A stretch of DNA of 64,000 nt from Evansella cellulosilytica DSM 2522 (lineage in GTDB: Bacteria > Bacillota > Bacilli > Bacillales > Salisediminibacteriaceae), in the NCBI RefSeq assembly GCF_000177235.2, contig NC_014829.1, positions 1,860,001 to 1,924,000 on the forward strand. The letters run 5' to 3'. The translations under genes and the position numbers were made by a program. The notes under the pieces are model-generated. The model was not told the DNA's origin. It did no database searches and saw only the letters and a list, made by a program, of their open reading frames with translations. This document shows, one piece after another, positions 7,783 to 17,105 of this stretch. Positions within the stretch are counted from its first letter, which is position 1. Each line of letters begins with the position of its first letter.

Positions 7783-8097
7783 ATGAAACTATTAAAGAAA
7801 AAAACGAAACACTTATTAACACAATCGGGGTTTACACTTATAGAAATGCTCATTGTTTTAATTATTATTTCAATTTTACTTCTAATTGCTGTTCCGAATT
7901 TAGCGAAAAACCGTGATATAGCAATTGAAAAGGGCTGTGAAGCTACAAAAGATTTATTGAAAGCACAAGTGTATGCCTATGAAATAGAAACAGGAAACAA
8001 ACTAACTGATATTCAAAAGTTAGTTGATGATAAGTATGTTGATTCAATTACTTGTCCAGATGGGAAAGTATTAACATTATCCGACTTAGATAAATGA
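7783..8097 (+). CDS. comGC: ComGC, major competence pseudopilin
   Basis: A 104-residue prepilin. A basic leader is followed by the ComC processing site SG/FTLIEML and a long hydrophobic helix (about residues 17-40). The globular part carries two cysteines (KGCEA and ITCPD), as in the disulfide-bonded B. subtilis protein. AGAGGAA precedes the ATG. Its stop overlaps the start of comGD. Because of the gap after comGB it may have its own promoter; TATAAT occurs at about 7736. Confidence 0.93.
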   Translation: MKLLKKKTKHLLTQSGFTLIEMLIVLIIISILLLIAVPNLAKNRDIAIEKGCEATKDLLKAQVYAYEIETGNKLTDIQKLVDDKYVDSITCPDGKVLTLSDLDK

Positions 8098-8543
8098 GGA
8101 AAGAATGGACAGATTGTAGTGGTGGTTATACATTAATTGAAATACTCATCGTATTATTGTTAATCACATCATTTTTGCTAGTTTCAATTCCGCACTTTTC
8201 TAACTCAGTAAGAAGTAAGGATGTAGATTACTTCTTCGAATTATTAGAAAAGGATTTATATGAATCTCAGCTTCATGCAATGATTCATGGCGAAATTGTC
8301 CGTTTCATCTTTAGTCCTGAAGAGGAAGCATACTTCATACGTAGTAATATGACAATGAAGGTGAAACGACCATTCCCTAAAGGGTTATCAGTTAGGAGGG
8401 GAAGTTTAGACTATACTTCATTACGCTTTCTTCCTACAGGTACGATTTCATTTTCTGGTACTATTCTTTTTTACTATAAAGATGATACGTACATGCTTGT
8501 CTTTCAATTTGTTAGAGGGAGGTTTTACATTGAGAAATGGTAA
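8094..8543 (+). CDS. comGD: ComGD, minor competence pseudopilin
   Basis: A 149-residue type IV prepilin-like protein with processing motif GG/YTLIEILIVLLL and a beta-rich C-terminal domain. It starts inside the comGC stop region (ATGA overlap). Minor pseudopilins are needed for pseudopilus assembly and DNA binding at the cell surface. Identity comes from position in the operon and the prepilin motif. Confidence 0.88.
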   Translation: MRKEWTDCSGGYTLIEILIVLLLITSFLLVSIPHFSNSVRSKDVDYFFELLEKDLYESQLHAMIHGEIVRFIFSPEEEAYFIRSNMTMKVKRPFPKGLSVRRGSLDYTSLRFLPTGTISFSGTILFYYKDDTYMLVFQFVRGRFYIEKW

Positions 8544-8859
8544 AGGTTATACACTAGTCGAAGTGATGGTGGCCTTAACTATTTTTTCGTTAACAGCCAT
8601 TTCATTAATCCCTGCGATCATTACTGTTCAAGAGGAAAGAAAGGCAATCAGGCAAGAGAGGGTTGCCGAACACTTGCTACAGGAGACATATTATGACTAC
8701 TTTATTTTAGGTGAAGAACTCCCTCAATTTTTAGAACTACAAGGTATAACGTTTGAATTATTTCTTAATCAACAACCTCAGGATGAACGCTTGTGTTTAC
8801 AGTGGGTTGGAGGGAATGGGAGAAGCTATGAAAGGTGTTTATCAAGTATTAAGAGGTAA
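8530..8859 (+). CDS. comGE: ComGE, minor competence pseudopilin
   Basis: A 109-residue prepilin-like protein with motif KG/YTLVEVMVALTIFSL. The frame is open from 8482, but GAGGGAGG lies 7 bases before the TTG at 8530, giving the short basic leader MRNGKG typical of ComGE. It overlaps the end of comGD by 14 bases. The C-terminal part is polar with two cysteines. Confidence 0.85.
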   Translation: MRNGKGYTLVEVMVALTIFSLTAISLIPAIITVQEERKAIRQERVAEHLLQETYYDYFILGEELPQFLELQGITFELFLNQQPQDERLCLQWVGGNGRSYERCLSSIKR

Positions 8860-9301
8860 GCCAGTAGGTATGACCTTATTTGAAGTTTTAATAAGCTTTT
8901 CTATATTTATGTTAATTGTATCCATTTTACCAGTTGTTTTTTCCCTATTAAATCAAAAACAAGAGGATATGATTAGTTACGAAGAACACATTTTATTTTT
9001 AGCTCAACTTCAACTAGATTTTCGAAATGGTGACTCATTTTGGACAAATCACAATAATACAATTTTATATTTTAATCGGCCAACAGATAACAGCACAATT
9101 CAGTTTGAAATGTATCAGGACAAGGTTCGACGTAGGGTGAATAGAACAGGTCATGAAGTCTATCTTCAAAATGTAAAAAGTATGAATGTGCAATCCTTTG
9201 ATTACGGTATCGTTATTACATTGACTAGTAAGAATGGTGCTACACTTCATTCTACAATTGTACATCCATCTTTTTTACCTTGGGGGTATAGTGATGGTTA
9301 A
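8828..9301 (+). CDS. comGF: ComGF, minor competence pseudopilin
   Basis: A 157-residue protein with processing motif VG/MTLFEVLISFSIFML after a basic leader. The start at 8828 (MKGVYQVLRG) has GGGAGAA just upstream; an ATG four codons earlier is possible. It overlaps the comGE end by 32 bases and comGG by 8. Assignment rests on operon order and the FEVLISF segment. Confidence 0.85.
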   Translation: MKGVYQVLRGKPVGMTLFEVLISFSIFMLIVSILPVVFSLLNQKQEDMISYEEHILFLAQLQLDFRNGDSFWTNHNNTILYFNRPTDNSTIQFEMYQDKVRRRVNRTGHEVYLQNVKSMNVQSFDYGIVITLTSKNGATLHSTIVHPSFLPWGYSDG

Positions 9302-9692
9302 GTGGAGGTGTGAGAAAGGGATAGCGCTTTTATTAGTCATTGTAATACTTTTTATATTATCGTATACATTTATACATTTTGTTGCGCTTTACGAAACAGA
9401 AAAAAATTTTTTGACTTTAGAAAAGGAATGGAATGATTTAAATGCTCTACTACTAAATAGTGCAAATGAAGTCGTTTTTTTACTTAATGAGGATACTGAC
9501 ATACAATTGCGTTATGGAACGCTTGATTTTTTTAATGGGACCGTTCATTATCAAATTACAGATGAAAATGCATATAAAAAAGTCGTACTAAAAGCAAAAC
9601 TGAATAATGGGAGCGAAAGAAATGCAAGGTTTTTATATGATCCATACACAAAATACGTTACAAATTGGGTAGAAGGAGTAGGTGTCCATTGA
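9294..9692 (+). CDS. comGG: ComGG, last competence pseudopilin-like protein
   Basis: A 132-residue protein with a short basic N terminus (MVKWRCEKG), one membrane helix (IALLLVIVILFILSYTF) and a polar domain. It lacks the usual Glu after the cleavage site, as known for ComGG, which anchors the minor pseudopilin complex. The upstream frame extends to 9234, but the GGGGG-preceded ATG at 9294 fits family length. Its stop overlaps the aroK start. Confidence 0.82.
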   Translation: MVKWRCEKGIALLLVIVILFILSYTFIHFVALYETEKNFLTLEKEWNDLNALLLNSANEVVFLLNEDTDIQLRYGTLDFFNGTVHYQITDENAYKKVVLKAKLNNGSERNARFLYDPYTKYVTNWVEGVGVH

Positions 9693-10195
9693 AAAATATT
9701 TATCTTATTGGATTTATGGGAGCAGGGAAAACAACAATAGGTCAGCTGCTTGCCAAGGAAGCTGGAGCACCATTTATTGATTTAGATGAGCTAATAAGCG
9801 AAAAAAGTCAATTGTCTATTCCTGACATCTTTGAACAGTTTGGTGAAGATGGTTTCAGAAGGAGAGAGACAGAAGCATTAAAGTCATGCCATCGAAACGG
9901 TACAATTATAGCAACTGGTGGTGGTATTGTTGAAAGGCGAGAAAACATCGAGATAATGAAAAACTCCGGTACTATTGTATTTTTAGATGTACCGTTCGAA
10001 AAAATTTATGAAAGAATCCAAGATGATCCAAATCGTCCAATCACAAAGTTTGGAAGGGATGCACTAAAGGAGAGATATACAAAAAGACTTCCACTATACA
10101 AAGAAGCGAATATTGTTATTTCAGAAGTTGCTGAGATGGAAGAAACTGTGCAGCTTATAAAGGAAAGTCTATGTTCAAAAGATAAGAAAGCTTAA
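9689..10195 (+). CDS. aroK: Shikimate kinase
   Basis: A 168-residue P-loop kinase that phosphorylates shikimate at C3 in aromatic amino acid synthesis. Walker A GFMGAGKTTIG, substrate residues DLDE, GDGFRRRE and TGGGIV, and the lid arginines DPNRP are all present. Translation starts at a TTG that shares bases with the comGG stop, with GAAGGAG upstream, so it is probably co-transcribed with the comG end. Coupling of a biosynthetic gene to competence genes is a local arrangement. No terminator follows closely; repeat DNA does. Confidence 0.92.
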   Translation: MKNIYLIGFMGAGKTTIGQLLAKEAGAPFIDLDELISEKSQLSIPDIFEQFGEDGFRRRETEALKSCHRNGTIIATGGGIVERRENIEIMKNSGTIVFLDVPFEKIYERIQDDPNRPITKFGRDALKERYTKRLPLYKEANIVISEVAEMEETVQLIKESLCSKDKKA

Positions 10196-10268
10196 AATTG
10201 GCAGTGAAATTTTTCCGCCGTGCGTACTAGTGAGAATTTATAGGCACGGAAAAAGTGAAAGAACACGA

Positions 10269-10572
10269 GGCCACTGAAAAAGTAAAAATCATGATTGTAT
10301 CGTGTATTAATATTCATAATCTATAATTTAAGAACGGATTGATGAGACTGGAGCAAGCGAGGTTACTGTCTCTTCCTCTACGAGCATATGCTACGGAGCG
10401 TATCCGTCGAGACAACTCGAAGCATTAGCGACAAAGCAACGCTGCAAAGCATCAAGGAGGCTCACCAGCCGCCCGCGGAAAGCGAGTTTGCACAGGTCTC
10501 ATCAACTTCTATATTCAAACAACCTTATATTTATTAGTATACCCTTTGAATTTAAGTGCTTTTAGTGGCCCT
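10269..10572 (+). repeat. Interspersed noncoding element, copy A (terminal GGCCACT inverted repeats)
   Basis: Bounded by GGCCACTGAAAAAGTA on the left and a degenerate complement ending AGTGGCC on the right. Inside, TTGATGAGAC (10339) and GTCTCATCAA (10496) form a second inverted pair enclosing the CTACGAGCATATGC core and a GC-rich GCCCGCGGAAAGCGAG block. A longer relative lies at 29708-30228. No coding potential. The rest of the 10.2-10.7 kb gap holds only a TAAATAAC/GTTATTTA hairpin near 10631. Confidence 0.7.
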
Positions 10573-10740
10573 AGAAGAACATTTATTACTACATTCTGAG
10601 ATGCGCGAAAGTCCTCCGCTTTAAAAAAGCATAAATAACAGCTTTTTGAAGTCGTTATTTACTTTCTTTCTAAGTATAATTACGAATTTGTTTGGAGAAA
10701 ATGTAAATGTACCATGAAACACGAAAGAAGTGTGATGAAC

Positions 10741-10926
10741 ATGAAAACAAACGACTATGTAAAATACGTTACTGAACAGTTTGTTGCTTATGTAGACCAG
10801 CCCGTGGAAGAAAGAAAGGCAAAGAAAGAAGAAAAACGGAAAGCAAAACTGCCGCCAAGTAATCGGTTGTTTGGGTTAATCCCGTTTGCAATTTCACAAA
10901 CATTTCGTAAGCGTAAGCTTGATTAA
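10741..10926 (+). CDS. yqzE: YqzE family small basic protein
   Basis: A 61-residue protein beginning MKTNDYVKYVTEQFVAYV with a highly basic middle (EERKAKKEEKRKAK) and a C terminus PPSNRLFGLIPFAISQTF. This is the YqzE pattern, found just after comGG in B. subtilis. The frame opens at 10714; starts at 10735 or 10741 fit the family better. Function unknown. A terminator hairpin follows. Confidence 0.8.
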   Translation: MKTNDYVKYVTEQFVAYVDQPVEERKAKKEEKRKAKLPPSNRLFGLIPFAISQTFRKRKLD

Positions 10927-10947
10927 GTATGTACTTATTTTTGATTA

Positions 10948-10997
10948 AGAGAGGCTGTCCCAAAAGTTTAAACTTTGGGTAGCCTCTCTCTGTTTTC
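10948..10997 (+). terminator. yqzE terminator
   Basis: Long stem AGAGAGGCT...CCCAAAAGT / ACTTTGGG...AGCCTCTCT, followed by CTGTTTT. Confidence 0.8.
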
Positions 10998-11017
10998 TGG
11001 TAATTACTATAAAGTGC

Positions 11018-11156
11018 TCGAACCGCTATAGGCAGACGCTTTCCGCGGGTATTGCTCCTTCGAATACTCGTCGCAGGTAAAGAGTGCTTCAGCTTCCTCA
11101 GGAAAAACTCCCAGTGGATCTTTAGCACTCCACCAATCGCTTTTCGAGTTTCTTAG
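11018..11156. repeat. GC-rich remnant element flanked by short inverted repeats
   Basis: CTCGAACCG at the left and CGCTTTTCGAG at the right bound about 140 bases containing GACGCTTTCCGCGGG, a block also seen inverted in the element at 10.4 kb. The remaining bases between yqzE and yqhG hold only hairpins. Confidence 0.45.
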
Positions 11157-11280
11157 TATTAACCATAACTTCCTAAAATGGGAAACCCATGTACAAGACA
11201 AAGATCAAAGAACACTAAAAAAAGGCAAAAAGGTGGGCTAATTTGACCCACTACTATTCTATAGTATAGATAAAACAGTA

Positions 11281-11339
11281 AAAAAAAGAGAGGCTCTCCC
11301 TCTAAAGTCATTTTCAATGACCTTTTGGGATAGCCTCTT
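11281..11339 (-). terminator. yqhG terminator
   Basis: GAGAGGCT/AGCCTCT outer arms with an inner AAAGTCATT/AATGACCTTT helix. On the minus strand it ends in seven T. Confidence 0.75.
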
Positions 11340-11416
11340 ATTTCATAAAAATCAATTTATATAGGGTTTTGAAGAACTATTACTGGTTTATAGAAGTATT
11401 CCTCGTATATTGGCGG

Positions 11417-12208
11417 TTACGTTAGTGGGTGATTAGAAAAGTAAAATAAGCCCCCATTTATAACGGAAATATGGATACTCGGTTCGTACTGTGCTTTTAT
11501 AGCTGATTTTTCTTGATGGTATGTTTCCTCCCTTTCATCATCAATATAAAAGCCTTCTAACAATTGTTCATCTTCTTTTAGTCTCTTCAATGCTTCAGAT
11601 GCCCATCCGTGCTCTTTCGCTTCTTCGACTTCTAGAATATAGTTTTTTATTCTTTCTACCCCTGATTTAGGCTTTATAATCGGGGTCATTGTAAAACAAT
11701 AATTAGGAATTTGATCTTGGAATTGTTTTTGCTCAATCTTAGCGTGAATGTCATGGATCATTTCACCTGTAATTAAGCTTAAACCTATTGAAAAAAACTG
11801 ATCCATTTTATGGTCACAACGGTATGATACAGACCCATTGATAATCAACCACGGCTTTAACGGGGTTGATGTTCCATTTGTATCAATAGATTCGTAAAGT
11901 ACGGCGTGACTTCCACGATCTTGTGCTGTTTGAAAAATTTGGTGTAGTCTAGGAGAGCCAAAGTGTATCAGCTCTCCTTTTAGATCAGTAGGTGCTTCAT
12001 TAGAATTAGTAATAAGGGTAAGTTTCATTGGATTCGGTACACCGCCAATTTTTTCAGTGTAGTGCCAATAAAACGGTCTATTCATTAACGCTTTATCCAT
12101 ATCAATGGATAGTTGTATGTGTAAATGGCCTTTAGATTCATCGATAATAGTGCTGTCATTTTCTGTGAAAAATTGCTTTAAGTAGTTGTGAATTTCAAGT
12201 TGATCCAC
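11417..12208 (-). CDS. yqhG: YqhG family protein
   Basis: A 263-residue cytosolic protein of the YqhG family, beginning MDQLEIHNYLKQFF with an acidic-basic mixed body and a C-terminal SIHISVINGGLFYF. It starts at a GTG with AAAGGAGG 8 bases upstream and lies directly downstream of the yqhH helicase gene, as in B. subtilis, so the two are probably one transcript. Function unknown; persistent pairing with yqhH suggests a shared process. Confidence 0.8.
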   Translation of the reverse strand: MDQLEIHNYLKQFFTENDSTIIDESKGHLHIQLSIDMDKALMNRPFYWHYTEKIGGVPNPMKLTLITNSNEAPTDLKGELIHFGSPRLHQIFQTAQDRGSHAVLYESIDTNGTSTPLKPWLIINGSVSYRCDHKMDQFFSIGLSLITGEMIHDIHAKIEQKQFQDQIPNYCFTMTPIIKPKSGVERIKNYILEVEEAKEHGWASEALKRLKEDEQLLEGFYIDDEREETYHQEKSAIKAQYEPSIHISVINGGLFYFSNHPLT

Positions 12209-12308
12209 ATTTATTACCTCCTTTAACTAAAGGTAGAAAAAGTCACATGTACTAGAGTATTCTCAATAGAATGTCTTCATAGCTTTGCTAGCAAAAGCTT
12301 GCGTTTCC

Positions 12309-13937
12309 TTATTGGGCTAAAATTGAAGTGAGGTTATCCATTTTAACACGAACTTCTCCCTCTGAATGAGAGTGAAGTAAAATGTTAGAAACATGCTCTT
12401 CTAACTGATTGTCTGAAAATTTCTCTAAAATATCGTCTAACTTACCGATAACACCCTCAAAAAGCCCTATCTTCTTATAAAGGAGCTTTAGAATATGGTC
12501 TTCTACAGTGTCCTTCACCGCAAAATTATAAATTTCTACATCTTTTTCTTGTCCAAGCCTATGAATTCTACCGATCCTTTGTTCTATTCGCATAGGATTC
12601 CAAGGTAAATCATAGTTAATCATTCGGTGACAAAATTGTAGATTAATTCCTTCTCCACCAGCTTCAGTTGCGATTAATACTTGTGCTTGATCTTTAAATA
12701 ATTGTTTCATCCAATCTTTTTTACTTCGTTTGAATCCACCTCTAAATGGGACAGATTTAATACCATTTTGGGCCAGAAACCATTGTAAATAAAGTTGAGT
12801 AGCTCTGTACTCTGTAAAAATAATCACTTTATCATCAGATTGTTGGATAAGCTTTAAGACTTGCTCTGCTTTAGAATTAGTTTGTACCGCATTTATTTTT
12901 TCTGCTATAGCACATAAATCTTCTATAATTTCAGGGTGACTTCCATATTGCTCTATAAGATTCTTTAATGTCATAAATGCCGATTCACGGCTCGAACATA
13001 CTTCCCGTTGCAATGTTAGTGTTGTAAAAGTAATGCCTTGCGCAACGCCATGTTTACTATATTTGTTTTTTAATTCACTAACAGCGTCATATAATGCTCT
13101 TTCTTCCTCAGTAAATGTAATAGGTACCGTCTCTACGATTCTTTTTGGCCAATCCATATCAGAGTCAGATCTGCGGTTTCTAATCATTACTTTTTGAATG
13201 AGTTCATTCAGCTTTTCATGATTTTCTTTATATTTTTCTTCAAAGCTTGATTCTGCACCTAAATATCCTGGTTTAAGAAGTGAGATTAAGTGAAATACTT
13301 CGCTTAATCTGTTTTGTACTGGTGTTGCTGTTAATAGTAAGCAAAACTTCTTTTTTAAACTCCTGACAAACTGGTAGTTTTTTGTATTTTTATTTTTTAA
13401 CTTATGCGCTTCATCAACAATGATAAAGTCATAGTCAATATCTTGAATGACGGATGCATGAGGCTCACGTTTAGCGGTATCGATGGAAGTTACCGTAATA
13501 TCTACATGTTCCCATGCGGGCTTTTTTCGTTGCTCAATGGCAGGGATGAAAAACTTATTATTTAATTCCGTGCACCATTGCGTAACAAGAGAGGCTGGTA
13601 CGAGGATTAACACTTTTTTTACTAAGCCTCTAATCATATATTCCTTTAAGATGAGCCCAGCCTCTATCGTTTTACCTAATCCAACCTCATCAGCTAATAC
13701 AGCTTTTCCGTTCATCTTTTCGATTACTTTCTGTGCTGTTTCGTATTGATGAGGATATATCGTTAAGTTAGGTAAATGCTTTGTTGCTTCTAATCCATGA
13801 AAGTTATCAATTAAGCGTTCTTTACCAGCTTGTAGGGCCATGTTATATTTCGTCCAATTGCTTAATGATCTGTTATTTTCTATAGAGTCAAGAAAGTTTT
13901 TTGCCCATTCGTCATCGAAATGTATTTTTGGTAACAT
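12309..13937 (-). CDS. yqhH: YqhH, SNF2-family DEAD/DEAH helicase
   Basis: A 542-residue double-stranded nucleic acid translocase. Motif I ADEVGLGKTIEAG, motif II DEAHK, motif III LTATPVQN, motif V EAGGEGINLQF and motif VI QRIGRIHRLGQ are all intact, in the SNF2/RapA order. It probably remodels protein-DNA or RNA polymerase complexes; the target is unknown. The frame is open 11 codons further, but GGAGG spaced for the ATG at 13937 sets the start. Probable operon with yqhG. Confidence 0.88.
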   Translation of the reverse strand: MLPKIHFDDEWAKNFLDSIENNRSLSNWTKYNMALQAGKERLIDNFHGLEATKHLPNLTIYPHQYETAQKVIEKMNGKAVLADEVGLGKTIEAGLILKEYMIRGLVKKVLILVPASLVTQWCTELNNKFFIPAIEQRKKPAWEHVDITVTSIDTAKREPHASVIQDIDYDFIIVDEAHKLKNKNTKNYQFVRSLKKKFCLLLTATPVQNRLSEVFHLISLLKPGYLGAESSFEEKYKENHEKLNELIQKVMIRNRRSDSDMDWPKRIVETVPITFTEEERALYDAVSELKNKYSKHGVAQGITFTTLTLQREVCSSRESAFMTLKNLIEQYGSHPEIIEDLCAIAEKINAVQTNSKAEQVLKLIQQSDDKVIIFTEYRATQLYLQWFLAQNGIKSVPFRGGFKRSKKDWMKQLFKDQAQVLIATEAGGEGINLQFCHRMINYDLPWNPMRIEQRIGRIHRLGQEKDVEIYNFAVKDTVEDHILKLLYKKIGLFEGVIGKLDDILEKFSDNQLEEHVSNILLHSHSEGEVRVKMDNLTSILAQ

Positions 13938-14159
13938 TATCCATACTCCTCCTTCCATGAGTAAAACCAATATATCATCAGTGTTAGCAAATGTATGACG
14001 ATTAAACTTTGAAAAAAATAAAAGTGAGTATTGCCAGGGAAAAAAGAAAAGTGGTACGATGTAAATATTAAAAGATGACTATTTTATGAATATTTGTGAA
14101 TTACCGAATAATAATTATTGCTCTTACTTAAAAAATGCTTTTTCTAGTATTAACGACAT

Positions 14160-14189
14160 TTGTACTTTTCATGAATTAATAGTTAAAAT
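14160..14189 (+). promoter_or_regulatory. Candidate sigma-A promoter of the gcv leader
   Basis: TTGTAC-N18-TAAAAT just upstream of the riboswitch. The remaining 13938-14159 gap holds nothing else recognisable. Confidence 0.45.
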
Positions 14190-14204
14190 TTCATAATGCG
14201 AATG

Positions 14205-14420
14205 AAAACAAGGGGAGAGGGCGTACTGTAGTACGACGCCGAAGGAGCAAGCGATAACCGTGAATCTCTCAGGCAAAAAGACTCTTGTTGGACGCACCTC
14301 TGGAAAGGGCTAATTAAGATTAATCGCATGTATTGCATTCTCTTATGAGACACCCAAGGGGCTAGCTTCTTTGAACGAAAAATCTCAGGAAGTAAAAACT
14401 CTCAGGTAATAAAGACAGAG
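14205..14420 (+). promoter_or_regulatory. Tandem glycine riboswitch of the gcv operon
   Basis: Two aptamer halves are readable. The first has GGGGAGAGGG, GCCGAAGGAGCAAGC, CTCTCAGGCAAAAAG and the closing CACCTCTGG. The second has CACCCAAGGGGCTAGC, ACTCTCAGGT and AAAGACAGAG. Paired glycine aptamers control glycine cleavage genes, switching transcription on when glycine is abundant. The 3' end GACAGAG is also the 5' arm of the terminator that follows, giving the expected mutually exclusive folds. Oddity: TCTCAGG occurs twice, 16 bases apart, in the second aptamer. Confidence 0.92.
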
Positions 14421-14456
14421 ACGTGTTTTTTTTAAGGCACGTTTCTGTCTTTTTTT
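14413..14456 (+). terminator. Riboswitch-controlled terminator
   Basis: GACAGAGACGTG/CACGTTTCTGTC stem followed by seven T; its 5' arm overlaps the second glycine aptamer. Confidence 0.88.
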
Positions 14457-14542
14457 GCGTTTAAAAAGTATGATATTACAAAAAAGATAGTAGCATGTTA
14501 AGGGTATGAATAATGATGGAAAATATGTGGAGGTAGATAGCA

Positions 14543-15634
14543 ATGTCACGATTACAAACACCATTATTTAGCATTTATGAGCAACATAATGGAAAAACAA
14601 TTGACTTTGGTGGATGGGACCTTCCTGTTCAGTTTACTAGTATTAAAGAGGAGCATGAAGTAGTTCGAACGAAGGCTGGCTTGTTCGATGTATCACACAT
14701 GGGTGAAATTGAAGTGAAAGGACAAGAAGCATTACCGTTTCTACAAAAAATGCTTACGAATGATGTGAGCAAATTAAAAGATATGGCTTGCCAATACAAT
14801 GCGATGTGCTATGAAAATGGTGGTACAGTTGATGATCTTGTTTTATATAAAAGAGAAGACAATCATTACTTACTAGTTGTTAATGCTTCTAATATTGAAA
14901 AGGATTATGAATGGTTAAAGCAGCACGCAACTGAAAAGGTAGAAGTTATTAATGTTTCAAATCAATATGCACAAATAGCTGTGCAAGGCCCTTTAGCAGA
15001 AAGTATTACTCAAAAATTAACGAAAGAAGATCTATCAACCATCACGTTTTTTAAATTTCGCGAAGGGGTAGTAGTCGCTAACAAAGATGTTCTTATTTCA
15101 CGAACTGGATATACTGGGGAAGATGGTTTCGAAATTTATTGTAGACCTGATGATGCTATTTCTCTTTGGAATGCACTTCTTGACGCAGGGAAAGAAGAGG
15201 GGATTCAACCTTGTGGATTAGGAGCAAGAGATACGTTGAGGTTTGAGGCAAGACTACCACTTTACGGTCAAGAGCTATCAAGGGATATTAGCCCAATTGA
15301 AGCTGGAATTGGTTTTGCTGTTAAGGTCGATAAGAAAGAGGACTTCTTGGGCAAGGTCGTTCTAAAACAACAGAAGGAAGATGGCCCGGAAAGAAAGCTA
15401 GTTGGCATTGAAATGATTGATAAAGGGATCCCTAGAACTGACTATGAAGTGTTTAAAGATGGAGAAAAGATAGGATTCGTAACAACAGGGACACAATCTC
15501 CTACATTAAAAAAGAATGTTGGTTTAGCAATAATTGATAAAAAGTTTCAAGCAGTTGATACTGTAGTAGAGGTTCAAGTTCGAAAGCGACGTCTGAAGGC
15601 AAAGGTAGTTAAAACGCCATTTTATAAAAGGTGA
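14543..15634 (+). CDS. gcvT: Aminomethyltransferase, T-protein of glycine cleavage
   Basis: A 363-residue tetrahydrofolate-dependent aminomethyltransferase that takes the aminomethyl group from lipoylated H-protein and releases ammonia and methylene-THF. N-terminal [19 protein letters not shown] and [11 protein letters not shown] are characteristic, as is the C-terminal [15 protein letters not shown] precedes the ATG. First gene of the riboswitch-controlled gcv operon. Confidence 0.95.
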   Translation: MSRLQTPLFSIYEQHNGKTIDFGGWDLPVQFTSIKEEHEVVRTKAGLFDVSHMGEIEVKGQEALPFLQKMLTNDVSKLKDMACQYNAMCYENGGTVDDLVLYKREDNHYLLVVNASNIEKDYEWLKQHATEKVEVINVSNQYAQIAVQGPLAESITQKLTKEDLSTITFFKFREGVVVANKDVLISRTGYTGEDGFEIYCRPDDAISLWNALLDAGKEEGIQPCGLGARDTLRFEARLPLYGQELSRDISPIEAGIGFAVKVDKKEDFLGKVVLKQQKEDGPERKLVGIEMIDKGIPRTDYEVFKDGEKIGFVTTGTQSPTLKKNVGLAIIDKKFQAVDTVVEVQVRKRRLKAKVVKTPFYKR

Positions 15635-15761
15635 ATGATAGAAACTGCTATATAGACAATATTATAGGTTTTTCCGGTCTTTGGTGACTCCGTACGTCAT
15701 CTTATATCGTATAAAATACACAGATTATTAAAAACTATAACACTTAAAGGGGATGAAGGAA

Positions 15762-17105
15762 GTGACATTTCGTTATTTACCAATGACGGAACAAGACCAA
15801 AAAGCCATGTTAAAGACAATTGGCATTGATACGATTGAAGAGCTTTTTGGAGATATTCCAGAAGATATTCGTTTTAAAGGTAAGTTGAATATAGAAAAAG
15901 CACTTGATGAGACGAAATTAGTAAAAGAAATGAGTAAGTTAGCAAATAAAAATATTAATGTAAAGCAATATACATCTTTTTTAGGTGCTGGGGTTTATGA
16001 GCATTATATTCCTTCAGTAGTAAATCATATGTTACTACGCTCGGAGTTTTATACAGCATATACACCATATCAGCCAGAAATATCACAGGGGGAGCTACAA
16101 GCAATTTTTGAATTTCAAACAATGATTAGCGAGTTAACTGGAATGGATCTTGCTAATTCCTCTATGTATGATGGCCCAACAGCACTAGCAGAAGCAGCGA
16201 TGATGAGTGCAGGACATACGAAAAAGAAGACAATTCTTGTATCAAAAACAGTACACCCGGAATCAAGAGAAGTATTAAAAACAAATGCAAAAGGCCAAAA
16301 CTTAACAGTTATCGAAATAGATGAGAAAAATGGTGTTACTGACCTAGAGCATTTGGCAAACGAATATAATGATGATACTGCTAGTGTGATCGTACAGTAT
16401 CCTAATTTCTTTGGGAATATTGAAGACTTAACTGAAATAGAAAAAATTGCTCATAAAGAGAAGGCGCTATTTGTCGTCTCATCTAATCCGGTAAGTTTAG
16501 GTATATTACAGCCACCAGGAAAGTTTGGAGCAGATGTTGTGGTAGGTGATGTACAACCATTTGGTATTCCTACTCAGCTTGGTGGACCACACTGTGGTTA
16601 TTTTGCAGTAACAAAGAAATTGATGCGTAAAGTTCCTGGGCGTTTGGTTGGTCAAACGACAGATCAAAACGGAAAGCGTGGTTTTGTGTTGACGCTTCAA
16701 GCCCGTGAACAACACATTCGTCGTGATAAAGCAACGAGTAACATTTGTTCTAACCAGGCTTTAAACGCACTAGGCGCTTCGATTGCAATGAGTGCGTTAG
16801 GGAAAAACGGTGTTCAAGAAATGGCGAAACAAAACATTCAAAAAGCATCTTATGCTAAAGAATCGTTAAGACGTCAAGGAGTAAAAATTGTCTATAGTGC
16901 ACCAACATTTAATGAATTTGTCATCAAACTTCCAAAGTCGGTTAAAGAAGTGAATGAAGAGCTACTAACGCACGAAATAATTGGTGGTTACGATTTATCA
17001 CGTGATTATCCAGACAAAGGACACTTCATGCTCGTTACGGTAACAGAGCTTCGCACGAAGGAAGAAATTGATAAATTTGTAGCGGTATTGGGGGGAGTAC
17101 AATGA
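15762..17105 (+). CDS. gcvPA: Glycine dehydrogenase (decarboxylating) subunit 1
   Basis: A 447-residue N-terminal half of split P-protein, which with GcvPB decarboxylates glycine using pyridoxal phosphate. Motifs [24 protein letters not shown] and [12 protein letters not shown] are typical. AAAGGGG is too close to the ATG at 15753 but 9 bases from the GTG at 15762, giving [12 protein letters not shown]; that start is preferred. Its stop overlaps the gcvPB start. Confidence 0.94.
   Translation: MTFRYLPMTEQDQKAMLKTIGIDTIEELFGDIPEDIRFKGKLNIEKALDETKLVKEMSKLANKNINVKQYTSFLGAGVYEHYIPSVVNHMLLRSEFYTAYTPYQPEISQGELQAIFEFQTMISELTGMDLANSSMYDGPTALAEAAMMSAGHTKKKTILVSKTVHPESREVLKTNAKGQNLTVIEIDEKNGVTDLEHLANEYNDDTASVIVQYPNFFGNIEDLTEIEKIAHKEKALFVVSSNPVSLGILQPPGKFGADVVVGDVQPFGIPTQLGGPHCGYFAVTKKLMRKVPGRLVGQTTDQNGKRGFVLTLQAREQHIRRDKATSNICSNQALNALGASIAMSALGKNGVQEMAKQNIQKASYAKESLRRQGVKIVYSAPTFNEFVIKLPKSVKEVNEELLTHEIIGGYDLSRDYPDKGHFMLVTVTELRTKEEIDKFVAVLGGVQ

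Noticed and set aside
10196-10700. Insertion sequence
   Set aside because: No transposase-like frame is present; only noncoding inverted-repeat modules.
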